Shown here: one piece after another, positions 23,434-32,643 of the stretch
How the letters are laid out: every line of letters starts with the position of its first letter
Numbering within the stretch: the stretch's first letter is position 1
NCBI RefSeq assembly: GCF_014652635.1
Contig: NZ_BMZE01000002.1
Coordinates: 167,562 to 231,561, forward strand
Direction: 5' to 3'
DNA length: 64,000 nt
Source: Devosia pacifica
GTDB lineage: Bacteria; Pseudomonadota; Alphaproteobacteria; Rhizobiales; Devosiaceae
Notes under the pieces: generated by a model
Seen by the model: the letters and a program-made list of their open reading frames with translations, nothing else
The model's database searches: none
What the model was told of the DNA's origin: nothing
Program-made: the position numbers and the translations under genes

Positions 23434-24837
23434 TCAGGCCGGCGAAATGTTCTGGTTCAGCCGGAACAGATTGGTCGGGTCATAGGTCTTTTTGATCTTG
23501 CGCAGGCGTTCCCAGGTTTCGCCGGGATAGGCCGAACGCACCATCTCCTCGCCTTCATCTGCGAGAAAATTGACATAGGTGCCGCGCGTCGCGCCGCCCA
23601 TTGCCTTGACGCAGTCGCTTGCCCAGTTGTCGTGCCGTGCTGCGGCCTCGACGCTGCCATCCATGGCAAGAAAGCCCACAAGCATCTGTGCATCGCGATG
23701 CGCATAGGCCGTGGCTGCAGCCGGAACGCGCGATGCCGCTCCCCCCAGCACCCGTATTTGCGCCATGCGCATCGGGGCATCGCAGCGCTCAAGCTGCTTG
23801 AGGATTTCAGCGGCTTCATCGCGGTTGATCTCATCCTTGAACAGCGTCCTGATCGAGATAGTCGGACGCATCGACGGATCTTCCGGCAGATACATCATGC
23901 TGTAAGGACCGGGGCGCACGAGATCTGCAATCGGCGTGGCGAGAGACCGGAACGGCTCAAGTGCACTTTGTGCATCGGCTTGCGGACCAGCATAAGCCAT
24001 CATGCCCAGCAGCACCGTCTTGCCGATGAGGTCAGCTGGCAGAAACGGCAAGGGCGGCGCGGGCATGGCAAGGAGAATGGTCGTCAGTTCATCCGGCGCG
24101 GCCTTGGCGCAAGCAATGAAGCCGGCGAGAACCTCTGGCGTTGCCGGCAGGATCAGTGGTCCGCCAGTGAACTCCGGTAGCGGATTGAGGCGGTAGCAGA
24201 ACCGCGTCACGATGCCGAAATTGCCGCCGCCGCCACGCAACGCCCAAAACAGATCAGCGTGGTGGGTTTCGTCCACCGTCAGGATGCTGCCCGATGCAGT
24301 GACGATTTCAGCCGCGATCAGCATGTCGATGGTAAGGCCGTGCTTGCGCGCCATATAGCCGACACCGCCACCCAGTGTGAGCCCGCCAATACCAACGGTG
24401 GCGGAATCTCCAAAGCCGACCACGACATTATGCTGGTCGAGCGCGGCACAGACTTCGCCGGCTGTCAGCCCCGCCCCTGCCCACACCGTCATGCGTTCGA
24501 GATCGATATCAAGGCTCGTCATCTCGCGCATGTCGATCACGACGCCGCCGTGGCTGGCACTGTGACCGCACACTGAATGGCCGCCGCTGCGCACCGCAAT
24601 CTCGAGCTGGTTGCGCCGGGCAAAGTCGACGACGTCGGCCACGTCAGGAGCGTTCGCTACACGTGCGACGAAGATCGGATAGTGGTCCCAGTTGCTACTG
24701 GCCAGGCAGCGCAGTTCATCATAATCGGCGCTGTCGGCCGTCACCAGCCGTCCTTCCAACCGCGACGCAAGCGCTTCGATGCTCAATGCCAGTAAGGGAC
24801 TTACCGTGGGGCTCCCCACGCGCAAATGGACGTTCAT
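23434..24837 (-). CDS. FAD-linked oxidase, berberine-bridge-enzyme type
   Basis: 467 residues. A PCMH/FAD_binding_4 domain carries RSGGHSVCGHSASHGGVVID, whose His is the usual covalent FAD attachment site. GDSATVGIGGLTLGGGVGYM follows, and a BBE C-terminal segment (TYDPTNLFRLNQNI) closes it. Such enzymes oxidise sugars, alkaloid-like or phenolic substrates with O2. No signal peptide is seen. GGAGCAATAAA precedes the ATG. A copy of the local repeat lies 71-90 bases upstream, and a terminator follows. The substrate is unknown. Confidence 0.9.
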   Translation of the reverse strand: MNVHLRVGSPTVSPLLALSIEALASRLEGRLVTADSADYDELRCLASSNWDHYPIFVARVANAPDVADVVDFARRNQLEIAVRSGGHSVCGHSASHGGVVIDMREMTSLDIDLERMTVWAGAGLTAGEVCAALDQHNVVVGFGDSATVGIGGLTLGGGVGYMARKHGLTIDMLIAAEIVTASGSILTVDETHHADLFWALRGGGGNFGIVTRFCYRLNPLPEFTGGPLILPATPEVLAGFIACAKAAPDELTTILLAMPAPPLPFLPADLIGKTVLLGMMAYAGPQADAQSALEPFRSLATPIADLVRPGPYSMMYLPEDPSMRPTISIRTLFKDEINRDEAAEILKQLERCDAPMRMAQIRVLGGAASRVPAAATAYAHRDAQMLVGFLAMDGSVEAAARHDNWASDCVKAMGGATRGTYVNFLADEGEEMVRSAYPGETWERLRKIKKTYDPTNLFRLNQNISPA

Positions 24838-24907
24838 TTTATTGCTCCGTTGAACAGCGCCATCCGGCGCTTCTGGGGGGCGTGATAATGAACCTTCGAA
24901 TTGCCTT

Positions 24908-24927
24908 CCCCACCCGTTTGTGGGGGC
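24908..24927. repeat. GC-rich local repeat, copy e
   Basis: CCCCACCCGTTTG (24908-24920) followed by TGGGGGC, 71-90 bases upstream of the FAD-oxidase start at 24837. Same orientation and exact core as copies a and b. Confidence 0.6.
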
Positions 24928-25041
24928 GTGGTCGAATTCAGATCTTCCGGTTTTGACGGCGCCTCACAAAGTGCTCCTCAATCGGCTGCTGTTAAAGATT
25001 CTTGATGCAGTCGGGTTTGCTACGTCGTAAATAGTCGTTCT

Positions 25042-25055
25042 CACCCAAACGACTG
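25042..25055. repeat. Partial copy (f) of the local repeat
   Basis: CACCCAAACGACTG matches the left part of copy c (CACCCAAACGAGTG) with one difference but lacks the G-rich arm. It lies 15-28 bases before the start of the molybdopterin-fold gene at 25070. Confidence 0.35.
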
Positions 25056-25069
25056 TTGAGGCGTTGGTT

Positions 25070-25621
25070 ATGTCTTTCACGAACAGGATACGACGCCTGC
25101 TGGGGGCGCTCACCAGCAGGCGGTTGGGCATCGCCCTGGGCCTGCTCCTGGCGGCCAGTGCGCAGGCATTGGCGCAAGCGGAGCCCCTGCCCGCGCCCAC
25201 TGGACCGGTGCTGCTGACGGTCAGCGGCAATATCGGCGTCACTAACAGCGAGGCCGGTGCCGTCTTCGACCGCGAAATGCTCTATGCACTCGGCATGACG
25301 GAAATCAGCACATCCACCCCGTGGACCGATGGTGTGCCGGTGTTCAATGGCGTTCTCGCCCGAACGGTTCTCGAGCGTGTTGCGGCCGAAGGAACAGTTG
25401 TCGAGGCTTCAGCACTCAACGATTACACCGTCTCGGTGCCTATCGACGATTTTCTGAATTACGACGTGCTTCTGGCCACCGAGATGAACGGGCAGGAGAT
25501 GCAGGTCAGTGACAAGGGACCGATCTGGATCGTCTACCCGCGCGACGATCAGCCAGCGTTGCAGGACAGGCGTTTGCACGATCGCTGGGTTTGGCAGCTA
25601 AAGGCCCTGAACGTGCAATGA
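25070..25621 (+). CDS. Secreted molybdopterin-oxidoreductase-fold protein lacking cysteine
   Basis: 183 residues from the ATG at 25070. The signal peptide ends near residue 36 (LLLAASAQALAQA). The mature part, VLLTVSGNIGVTN, then TPWTDGVPVFNGVLARTVLE, ALNDYTVSVPIDDF and KGPIWIVYPRD, follows the pattern of the SUOX/YedY molybdopterin-binding domain. The protein has no Cys at all, so the thiolate ligand of molybdenum is missing and it is unlikely to be an oxidoreductase. It overlaps the kinase gene by four bases (ATGA). A periplasmic sensing partner for that kinase is the likeliest role. Confidence 0.75.
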   Translation: MSFTNRIRRLLGALTSRRLGIALGLLLAASAQALAQAEPLPAPTGPVLLTVSGNIGVTNSEAGAVFDREMLYALGMTEISTSTPWTDGVPVFNGVLARTVLERVAAEGTVVEASALNDYTVSVPIDDFLNYDVLLATEMNGQEMQVSDKGPIWIVYPRDDQPALQDRRLHDRWVWQLKALNVQ

Positions 25622-26985
25622 GACGCAGGCCGTGGGCGTCGCGGCCTTTTCTCGCCGCGGCATTGGCGCTGACTGTCCTTTTTGCGCTGCTGCTGGCGGC
25701 AGTGACGAGGCTGTCCCTCAATGAGAGCCGTCTGGCGGGCGAGCCGGCAGAGGGTGTGATCTGGTTCTCGAGCCAGGGTCAGTATGAGGCGATGCGCCTC
25801 GCCGATTCCGCGCTCCTGTTCGATCTTGGCCGCGCCTCGCGCGAGGACGTGGTGCTGCGTTTCGACCTGCTCGATAGTCGCCTTCGCCTCTTCGAGGAAG
25901 GCCAGATGCCAGCCCGTGTTGCCGCCATGGGGTTTGACGAGCAACTGATGGAGGCACGGCGTCAGTTCGAGGCACAGCGCCCACAACTTGCGCAATTGGG
26001 CGAACCGGGGGCCGCGAGCGCACTGCACGAGATGGGTAATTCCATTGCCCTGGTGATGCGCGACTTCGCCAATGCCGGTATGCTCGATGGTCGGGAACGG
26101 CAGGATACGGTACGCGAAACGCGTCGCCAGATATTGTTCGAACTTCTCGCCTATCTCATCGCGACGATCGCTGCAGGGATCCTCGTCGCCATAATCGTGG
26201 TGCGCGGTCTTCGCACGGCGGTTCGCGCGGAGGCGGCGCTGCAGCACGAGCGCGAAGTCTCAAGGCTTCACCGCGCTTTTACCTCGGTTGTATCGCATCA
26301 GTTCCGCACGCCGCTGTCGATCATCGACGCAAGCGCCCAGCGCATGCTCCGGCGCGGCGCTTCGATGACACAGGACGAAATCTCGGAGCGCGTCACCAAG
26401 ATCCGCCGTGCCTGTCAGCGCCTGACACGCCTGATGGAGAGCACGCTGAATGCCGCGCGCCTCGATCAGGGCGAGATCAGCTTCCATTCGCGTCCGTTTG
26501 ACCTGCACCAGCTCGTCACCAGCGTGCGTGAAAATCAGCCGGAGGAAGACCAGACGCGTATCGAGCTGGTACTGGCAGGCTTGCCGCGGCTCGCCAATGT
26601 GGATCCGACCTTGTTGGAACAGGCTCTTCAGAACCTTGTCTCCAATGCTCTCAAATACTCGGATGCGAGTACGCTCGTGATCATCCGGGGCGAGCATCTG
26701 GCCGGGGACGTGGCGATCAGTGTGGAGGATAGCGGCGTCGGCATTCCCGCAGACGAGATTGATTACGTCACCGAGCGGTTCTTCCGGGCCCGCACCGCCG
26801 AAGGCATACCAGGAACCGGAATCGGGCTGAATTTCGTGGCGCAGATCATGGCGCTGCATGGCGGCCGGCTGGATGTATCAAGCATCGAGGGAAAAGGCTC
26901 GACGTTCACGCTCTCGTTTCCCTTTCGCCAGACGCCACAAGCAGGCTCGCACAGTGCCAGCAGCGACCTTCTCGGGTCCAAGTGA
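25618..26985 (+). CDS. Membrane sensor histidine kinase
   Basis: 455 residues from the ATG at 25618, overlapping the upstream stop. Two membrane helices (about 11-30 and 180-202) enclose a ~150-residue periplasmic sensor. The H-box is VVSHQFRTPLSIID; then come NLVSNALKYSD (N-box), DSGVGIP (G1) and GTGIGLNFV (G2). The gene pair with the molybdopterin-fold protein has no receiver gene beside it. The LuxR-type response regulator at 21897 is the closest candidate partner. Confidence 0.9.
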   Translation: MRRRPWASRPFLAAALALTVLFALLLAAVTRLSLNESRLAGEPAEGVIWFSSQGQYEAMRLADSALLFDLGRASREDVVLRFDLLDSRLRLFEEGQMPARVAAMGFDEQLMEARRQFEAQRPQLAQLGEPGAASALHEMGNSIALVMRDFANAGMLDGRERQDTVRETRRQILFELLAYLIATIAAGILVAIIVVRGLRTAVRAEAALQHEREVSRLHRAFTSVVSHQFRTPLSIIDASAQRMLRRGASMTQDEISERVTKIRRACQRLTRLMESTLNAARLDQGEISFHSRPFDLHQLVTSVRENQPEEDQTRIELVLAGLPRLANVDPTLLEQALQNLVSNALKYSDASTLVIIRGEHLAGDVAISVEDSGVGIPADEIDYVTERFFRARTAEGIPGTGIGLNFVAQIMALHGGRLDVSSIEGKGSTFTLSFPFRQTPQAGSHSASSDLLGSK

Positions 26986-27002
26986 CGCAGCATTTGCCTA
27001 GA

Positions 27003-28688
27003 TCAGGATGCACTCGAGCTCATCTGCATTTCGCGTTCGCGGGGCAGGAAGCCGGCCTCGCTCTTGCCTGCAGCCACGGCTTCATCTTCAAGCCGTGAGA
27101 TTGTCTTGAGCATGAATTCGCGGGCGCGGCAGTGCAGGTTCCAGGCCTTCGTCGGATCAGCGGCGCCCATCATCAGACGTATCTGCATGGTGCGCGCGTC
27201 CTGGCTGACGACCTGAATGGCGCAGGACTCCTCATCGAGCACATCCTCATCCTCTGCCACAAACTCTTCGAAGGGCTTGCGCAGCTTGTCGACATCGGCT
27301 CGATGATCGAGGTTAAGTACCACGAGCCCCATCATGCTGGAATCTGATTTCGACCAGTTTTCGAAAGGCTCGGAGGTGAATGTGCTGACCGGGACAATAA
27401 CCCTGCGACCGTCCCAGCTGCGCAACTGGACGTAGGTGAACTTGATCTTTTCGACATAGCACCAATTGCCCGCGAACAGCACGGCATCGCCGATCCGAGC
27501 AGATTTGGAGATGGCGATCTGCAGGCTTGCCATCACGTCCGCCAGGCCCTTGCGGGCGGCGAAGGCGAGGATCAGACCGATGCCGCTGGCCGATGCAATG
27601 AGGGAAAAGCCGAGCGTTTCATCGACGTTGAGCTGCAAGATGATCAGCCCCAGCCCGAACAGGAACGCGATGACAATGGCTGCCCGCCTTGCCGCCGAGA
27701 TATTGGTATAAAGATCCCGCTCGTCGGCGTTCTCCTGCTCACTCATCGATTCAAGATTGCGTCGCGCCACCTGATCGAGAATGCCATCGACGATCCGGAC
27801 TGCTATCAGCGCAACCGCGATGATGATCAGCACCGTCTGGATCGGACCGAGCACCGCGTTGACCGGGCCTGAGAAGGTGAATGCCGCCTCGCGTGTCACA
27901 ACAAATGTCGCGACAAAGATCAGCAGCGCCATTGGAAAACGGAGCGTGTCGAGGATGACATTGGCCTGCTTGATCGTCGAGCGCGTGTGTACCGCCCCGA
28001 TCGCACGATAGGTGAAAGCGGCTGCGAGCAGTGCCAGAAGGACAAGCACTGGAAGCGCAACGACCTCCCACCACGCGAGCGTCCAAAACGCCGTCTGCTG
28101 CAAAAAGCCGGGCAGCATCTGCTCAAAGCGCGTCGGCCCGTAGATCTCGTGCATTTGCGGGATGTTCTCGACGGTCTGCTGGGAGAACACCCAGGCAGGA
28201 TCAGCGTTCTCCGGTTTGAGCCGGGCAACACGCACCGGCACGGCGTAGTTGTCGAGATCGATGAGGCTCAGCCTGATGCTGCGCCTCGGTTCGCCCGAAA
28301 GCGGCGCGCTTGAAGAGCTGAACGCGTCCAGCGCATCCGGACGGTCGGGCAGATTCCCCCAATCGATGACCATGCCGCGCTGCAGAATGTTGTAGAGCAT
28401 TTCTGCAAGCCGCGGCCCCAGGCGCGCCTGCTGCACTTCGGGCACTGGAGAAAGATCGAGCAAATGCGCCGCATTCTGCCAGTCCTCGCGCTCGGCAAGG
28501 GCGTAAAAGGCTTCGAGGGTCGCTTGCGGGGTGTCGCGATTAAGCTGTTCCGGCGGCGGCGCAAGTCCCGCGTTCAGCTCTTCGACCTCAAAGAACCGCG
28601 TTCCGCTCCCCTCCTGCGCAACCGCCGCACCTTGGGCGCTTAGAGCCAAGAGGAACAACAGGACGAGGCGAAGCGCCGGTCGAAACAT
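27003..28688 (-). CDS. MscS-family mechanosensitive channel with extended N-terminus
   Basis: 561 residues from the ATG at 28688, with GAGG upstream. A signal peptide (RLVLLFLLALSAQGAAVAQ) is followed by a ~150-residue periplasmic domain, then about five membrane helices. The MscS pore and beta domain are recognisable (GIGLILAFAARKGLADVMAS, then GDAVLFAGNWCYVEKIKFTY). It would release solutes under osmotic downshift from the inner membrane. It is convergent with the kinase gene, with a 17-base gap. Confidence 0.88.
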   Translation of the reverse strand: MFRPALRLVLLFLLALSAQGAAVAQEGSGTRFFEVEELNAGLAPPPEQLNRDTPQATLEAFYALAEREDWQNAAHLLDLSPVPEVQQARLGPRLAEMLYNILQRGMVIDWGNLPDRPDALDAFSSSSAPLSGEPRRSIRLSLIDLDNYAVPVRVARLKPENADPAWVFSQQTVENIPQMHEIYGPTRFEQMLPGFLQQTAFWTLAWWEVVALPVLVLLALLAAAFTYRAIGAVHTRSTIKQANVILDTLRFPMALLIFVATFVVTREAAFTFSGPVNAVLGPIQTVLIIIAVALIAVRIVDGILDQVARRNLESMSEQENADERDLYTNISAARRAAIVIAFLFGLGLIILQLNVDETLGFSLIASASGIGLILAFAARKGLADVMASLQIAISKSARIGDAVLFAGNWCYVEKIKFTYVQLRSWDGRRVIVPVSTFTSEPFENWSKSDSSMMGLVVLNLDHRADVDKLRKPFEEFVAEDEDVLDEESCAIQVVSQDARTMQIRLMMGAADPTKAWNLHCRAREFMLKTISRLEDEAVAAGKSEAGFLPREREMQMSSSAS

Positions 28689-29295
28689 GAAGCAAGCCCT
28701 CGAAGTCAGAAACATAGATCGGTGGCCGCCGGATCGCGCACGCACCTGCTTCTAGACGCAAGGGCAAAGAATCGGTTCCCTCGACTGAATTGGCCACTCT
28801 CGTTCGGGCTAGTCTTAGCGCTTATCTATCAACAGATTCGCGTTCATCTTCGACAGGCTCAAATAACCTGCCTTACATTTATGATATACACAGCGAAAGA
28901 CCGGCAGCAGCATCATGCAGCCCTGACTCGCTGCTGCCGCGCCCGCACCGGCGCATTGGAATCGACAAAGGACGGAGTGAGCGTGAACACCTCAACAGTC
29001 TGGTCGAGCAGGCTTGCCTGGGAAAGGCTGTCCTCGGCTATGGTCTTCATCAACCGCTCGCTTTCGCGGGCCCGATCCAGCAATAGCGTCAGCTTTTCGG
29101 TGGTCCCTGCCACGAGGCGTGTTCCGCCTTTCACTTCGTTGACCGACTGCTCGATGAGCTGCTTGATCTCTGTGGAAGCCTATGCGTCCGAGATGATGCC
29201 GTACGGCAGTTTCGATCAGCTCATCGAATTTGAGAGTTGAGAACGCCCGATCGCGTAACGCTCATTAGGCGACACGCCATCCCTGCCGTTTGTCC
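28689..29295. other. Decayed intergenic region between MscS and GH95 genes
   Basis: No intact gene is supported. The stretch 28913-29179 on the minus strand is a chemoreceptor remnant (separate entry). The flanks, 28689-28912 and 29183-29295, show no ribosome sites, operators or clear structure that I can name. Confidence 0.5.
28913..29179 (-). pseudogene. Remnant of a methyl-accepting chemotaxis protein gene
   Basis: The minus-strand frame reads ASTEIKQLIEQSVNEVKGG followed by a helical heptad pattern and ends in a stop at 28913. ASTEIKQLIEQSV-VKGGTRLV matches the descending helix of MCP signalling domains. Directly upstream in the same frame is TAG (29180-29182), with further stops beyond. 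No start, membrane segment, ligand domain or receptor tip remains. About 89 codons of a gene normally over 500 codons survive, so it cannot make a receptor. Confidence 0.7.
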
Positions 29296-31545
29296 TCAAC
29301 CCGCCAAACCTGCGCCGCGAATTTGATCCGAAAGATCGGTCCTGCCGGCTGTTAGTTCACACTTCAGCGTAGAGCCCGCGATAACCAGCGTAACCGATTT
29401 CTCGCTCTCGGCGTCGATGACGAGGGCTGTGGGGCGGCCATTTGCCCAGCTCATGTCGAGCGTCGCTCCGGCGCGCGTCCGCAATCCGCGAACGTGTCCT
29501 GATGGCCAGGCACTCGGCAGAGCGGGAAGAAGCTCGATCGTCTCACCATCGGATTGGACCAGCATTTCGAGGATGCCGGCGGCGCCGCCGAAATTACCAT
29601 CGATCTGGAACGGCGGATGCGCGTCGAAGAGGTTGGCGTATGTCCGGTCTGGATGCAGCAGTCGTTCGACGACCTCATAAGCGTGGTCCCCGTCCAGCAG
29701 GCGCGCCCACAGATTGATCCGCCAGCCAATACCCCAGCCGGTGGCATCGTCACCGCGGATTTCGAGCGACTTGCGGGCGGCGGCGGCGAGCTCGGGGGTC
29801 TTGCGCGGGGTGATCTGACGGCCCGGATAGACGGCATACAGATGTGAGACGTGCCTGTGATGGATTTCAGGGGCCTGCATATCCCAGTCTTCCAGCCATT
29901 CCTGCAGTTGACCTTCCGCGCCGATGCGGTCTTCAGCGAGGCGGCCCCGCATTGCCTTGATCTCGTCGCTGAACTGCGCGTCGCGGCCAAGTCGGTGTGA
30001 CGCGTCGCACACGGCATCGAACAGGTCGCGCAGGATCTGGGTGTCCATTGCCGGCCCGGCGCAAATGGTGGCGCCGTGCGGATGGATATTTTCCGGTGAC
30101 AGCGAGGGGTTGGTCACCATCAGATCCGTGCCCGGCAGGGGCACGAGGGTATCGAGAAAGAACTCTGCCGATGCCTTCATTAATGGATAGAGCCGTTCGA
30201 TCAGCGCCGGAGGGAAGCCGGCATAGGCGACATGGTCCCAGGCTTGTGCGCACAACCAGGCTCCGCCCATGGGCCAAAGGCCCCACTGTGCACCATCGAT
30301 CGGGGCGGTTGCGCGCCACAGGTCGGTGTTGTGGTGCAAGACCCAGCCGCGTGCGCCGTAATGGTGTTTGGCGATTTGCTGGCCGGTCGTTGCGAGGTCT
30401 TCTATGAGCGCCAAGAGCGGCTCGAAGCACTCCGCAAGGTTGGCCGGGTCCGCCAGCCAGTAGTTCATCTCGAGGTTGATGTTGGCCGTGTACTTGCTGC
30501 CCCAGGGCGGCCGGATTTCCTTGTTCCAGATGCCCTGCAGGTTTGCCGGCTGGGTGCCCGGACGACTGCTGGTGATCATCAGATAGCGGCCATACTGGAC
30601 GTAGAGCGCTGCCAGAGCAGGGTCCTGGCGCAGATGGAAGTCCTCGATGCGTTTCACGGTCGGCAGGCGCGCGGAGTCGGTTTCGCCGAGATCGATGGAA
30701 AACCGGTCGAACAGCGCCTGATGAGCGGCGAGGTGATCCTCGTAAAGGTCTTCGAACGATTTGTTGGCGGCGGCATCGAGCCGCTCTTCGATGCGCAAAA
30801 CCGGATCGGCGGAGACGTCCTCATACGTCACATAACTCGTCGCGATGTCGAGCATCAGGACAACGCTGGTGGCATCGCGTACTTCAATCCGTCGCTCGCT
30901 GCAGCTGATCGTTCCGTCCTGTGCCTTGATGCGCCCCTGCAAGGCCCATTTCAGCGCGCCCGCCATGCCTTGTTCGCCACGGTTCTGGCCGGAGTAGTGG
31001 AGGCTCGTCTGGTCAGCGCGTGCTTCTCCCGGCTGTTCGCTGAAGAACTCAACGCCGAACGACAAACGCTCTGGCCCATCGCTACTGAGGCGGACGACCA
31101 GAACACCATCTGCAGCCGACACAAAGCTCTCACGGAGATAACGTGTCTCGCCGATCCTGTAGCTGGTCGTTGTTATCGCGCGCGCGATGTCGAGTTCGCG
31201 CCTGTAATCCGAGAACAGGGTGGAAGGGTAAAAATCGAACAACAGCCGGCCAGCAGGCTGGTAGGAGGTCTGCAGATATGGCCGCCCCATCGCCCGGCTG
31301 TTCGCGAGCACTTCGGCTTCAGCATAGCGCCCGCTGAAGATCAGATCCCGGATAGTCGGAAGCGCCTCGAGCGTTTCAGGGTTTACCGGCTGGTAGGGCC
31401 CCCCGGACCACAACGTGTCCTCGTTCAGCTGAAATTCTTCAGCGGCGACGCCACCAAAGACCATCGCTCCAAGACGGCCATTGCCAATGGGCAAGGCGTC
31501 CGTCCACTCCTGAGCCGGGGTGGGGTACCACAGGATATTCTGCAT
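29296..31545 (-). CDS. Glycoside hydrolase family 95 (alpha-L-fucosidase/galactosidase)
   Basis: 749 residues, the usual size. The N-terminal domain begins [20 protein letters not shown] and has [11 protein letters not shown]. The (alpha/alpha)6 catalytic domain shows [20 protein letters not shown], carrying the two catalytic-region Asn residues of GH95, plus [28 protein letters not shown] and [15 protein letters not shown]95 enzymes invert alpha-1,2-L-fucosyl or L-galactosyl links. No signal peptide, so it acts inside the cell on oligosaccharides brought in by the transporter upstream. It is the last gene of that operon, and GAGG lies about 10 bases before the ATG. Confidence 0.92.
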   Translation of the reverse strand: MQNILWYPTPAQEWTDALPIGNGRLGAMVFGGVAAEEFQLNEDTLWSGGPYQPVNPETLEALPTIRDLIFSGRYAEAEVLANSRAMGRPYLQTSYQPAGRLLFDFYPSTLFSDYRRELDIARAITTTSYRIGETRYLRESFVSAADGVLVVRLSSDGPERLSFGVEFFSEQPGEARADQTSLHYSGQNRGEQGMAGALKWALQGRIKAQDGTISCSERRIEVRDATSVVLMLDIATSYVTYEDVSADPVLRIEERLDAAANKSFEDLYEDHLAAHQALFDRFSIDLGETDSARLPTVKRIEDFHLRQDPALAALYVQYGRYLMITSSRPGTQPANLQGIWNKEIRPPWGSKYTANINLEMNYWLADPANLAECFEPLLALIEDLATTGQQIAKHHYGARGWVLHHNTDLWRATAPIDGAQWGLWPMGGAWLCAQAWDHVAYAGFPPALIERLYPLMKASAEFFLDTLVPLPGTDLMVTNPSLSPENIHPHGATICAGPAMDTQILRDLFDAVCDASHRLGRDAQFSDEIKAMRGRLAEDRIGAEGQLQEWLEDWDMQAPEIHHRHVSHLYAVYPGRQITPRKTPELAAAARKSLEIRGDDATGWGIGWRINLWARLLDGDHAYEVVERLLHPDRTYANLFDAHPPFQIDGNFGGAAGILEMLVQSDGETIELLPALPSAWPSGHVRGLRTRAGATLDMSWANGRPTALVIDAESEKSVTLVIAGSTLKCELTAGRTDLSDQIRGAGLAG

Positions 31546-31557
31546 TATAAAGAGACC

Positions 31558-32628
31558 TCAAGGCTTGGCAGGTCGTGTCAGGTTCTGCCCGTGCTGGTCG
31601 AAGACGTGCAGGCGTTCGGTGGGAAACTCGAGCGGAACGGTGTCGCCCGCCTTGATGCCGGGGGTATCGCGTGCCTCAACGATCAGCGCTGTGCCGTTAC
31701 TCAAGGTGCCGTAGAGGTAGCGAGTGCCCCCGAGGTTCTCGACGACGTCGACCTTTAGGTCCGCCATCTTGTTTGATGAACCTATTTGCACATGTTCAGG
31801 GCGCACGCCGAGCTGGACATCGCCCGAGTGATCCCCGAGCCCGTCGACGGAGAGTACTGTTCCGTCTCTTAGCTTTATTTGCCTGTTGGAGACCTGCGCA
31901 GACAGAAAGTTCATGCGGGGCGAGCCGATGAAGCCGGCCACGAATTCGTTGTTTGGATGATCATAGAGTTCTTCGGGCGTACCGACCTGCTCTACGACGC
32001 CGTCCCGCAGCACGACGATCTTGTCGGCCAGCGTCATCGCCTCGGTCTGATCGTGCGTGACATAGATCATTGTTGCGCCGAGGCGGCGGTGCAGCTTGGC
32101 GATTTCGAGACGCATCGAGACGCGCAGTTCCGCATCGAGGTTCGATAGCGGCTCGTCAAACAGAAACACTTCCGGATCCCGCACAATGGCGCGTCCGATC
32201 GCTACACGCTGGCGCTGCCCCCCGGATAGCTGCGCGGGTTTTCTGTCGAGCAGAGGCTCGATCTGCAGCGTGCTCGCTGCCTGGGTCACAAGCGTGTCGA
32301 TCTCGTCCTTGCTGAGACCGGCCATGCGCAGGGAGAAGCCGATATTCTTGCGCACGGTCATGTGCGGATAAAGCGCATAGTTCTGGAACACCATCGCCAC
32401 GCCACGCTCGATCGGGTCCTTATCATTGACGCGCACGCCATTGATATTGATGGCGCCCGCCGTGATCGGCTCGAGACCCGCGATCATGCGGAGCAGGGTC
32501 GACTTTCCGCAGCCCGAGGGTCCGACAAAAACCGTGAACGAGCCGTCGTCGATCGACAGGTTCATGTTGCTGATGACTTCAGCGCTGCCGTATTTCTTGC
32601 CGACGTCGTGAAGTTCTACCGAAGCCAT
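31558..32628 (-). CDS. CUT1 sugar ABC transporter ATP-binding subunit (UgpC/MsmX type)
   Basis: 356 residues. Walker A GPSGCGKST, Q-loop FQNYALYPHMT, signature LSGGQRQRVAIGRAI, Walker B FLFDEPLSNLD and H-loop YVTHDQ are complete, followed by a TOBE regulatory domain. It lies between the LacI gene (16 bases upstream) and GH95 (12 bases downstream). It powers the two permeases at 33797-35583. Confidence 0.94.
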   Translation of the reverse strand: MASVELHDVGKKYGSAEVISNMNLSIDDGSFTVFVGPSGCGKSTLLRMIAGLEPITAGAININGVRVNDKDPIERGVAMVFQNYALYPHMTVRKNIGFSLRMAGLSKDEIDTLVTQAASTLQIEPLLDRKPAQLSGGQRQRVAIGRAIVRDPEVFLFDEPLSNLDAELRVSMRLEIAKLHRRLGATMIYVTHDQTEAMTLADKIVVLRDGVVEQVGTPEELYDHPNNEFVAGFIGSPRMNFLSAQVSNRQIKLRDGTVLSVDGLGDHSGDVQLGVRPEHVQIGSSNKMADLKVDVVENLGGTRYLYGTLSNGTALIVEARDTPGIKAGDTVPLEFPTERLHVFDQHGQNLTRPAKP

Positions 32629-32643
32629 AGTTTCCTCCCAAGG

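Noticed and set aside
23272-24180. A 302-codon plus-strand frame opposite the FAD oxidase
   Set aside because: Antisense shadow of a gene with full PCMH and BBE motifs; it also crosses the oxidase terminator.
28722-29240. A 172-codon plus-strand frame between MscS and GH95
   Set aside because: It is opposite the MCP remnant and has no ribosome site or motif; the minus-strand helix pattern explains the region better.
30232-31758. A 508-codon open frame on the plus strand opposite the GH95 gene
   Set aside because: It is antisense to GH95 and the ABC ATPase, shows no domain pattern and has no ribosome site; it reflects high GC and codon bias.
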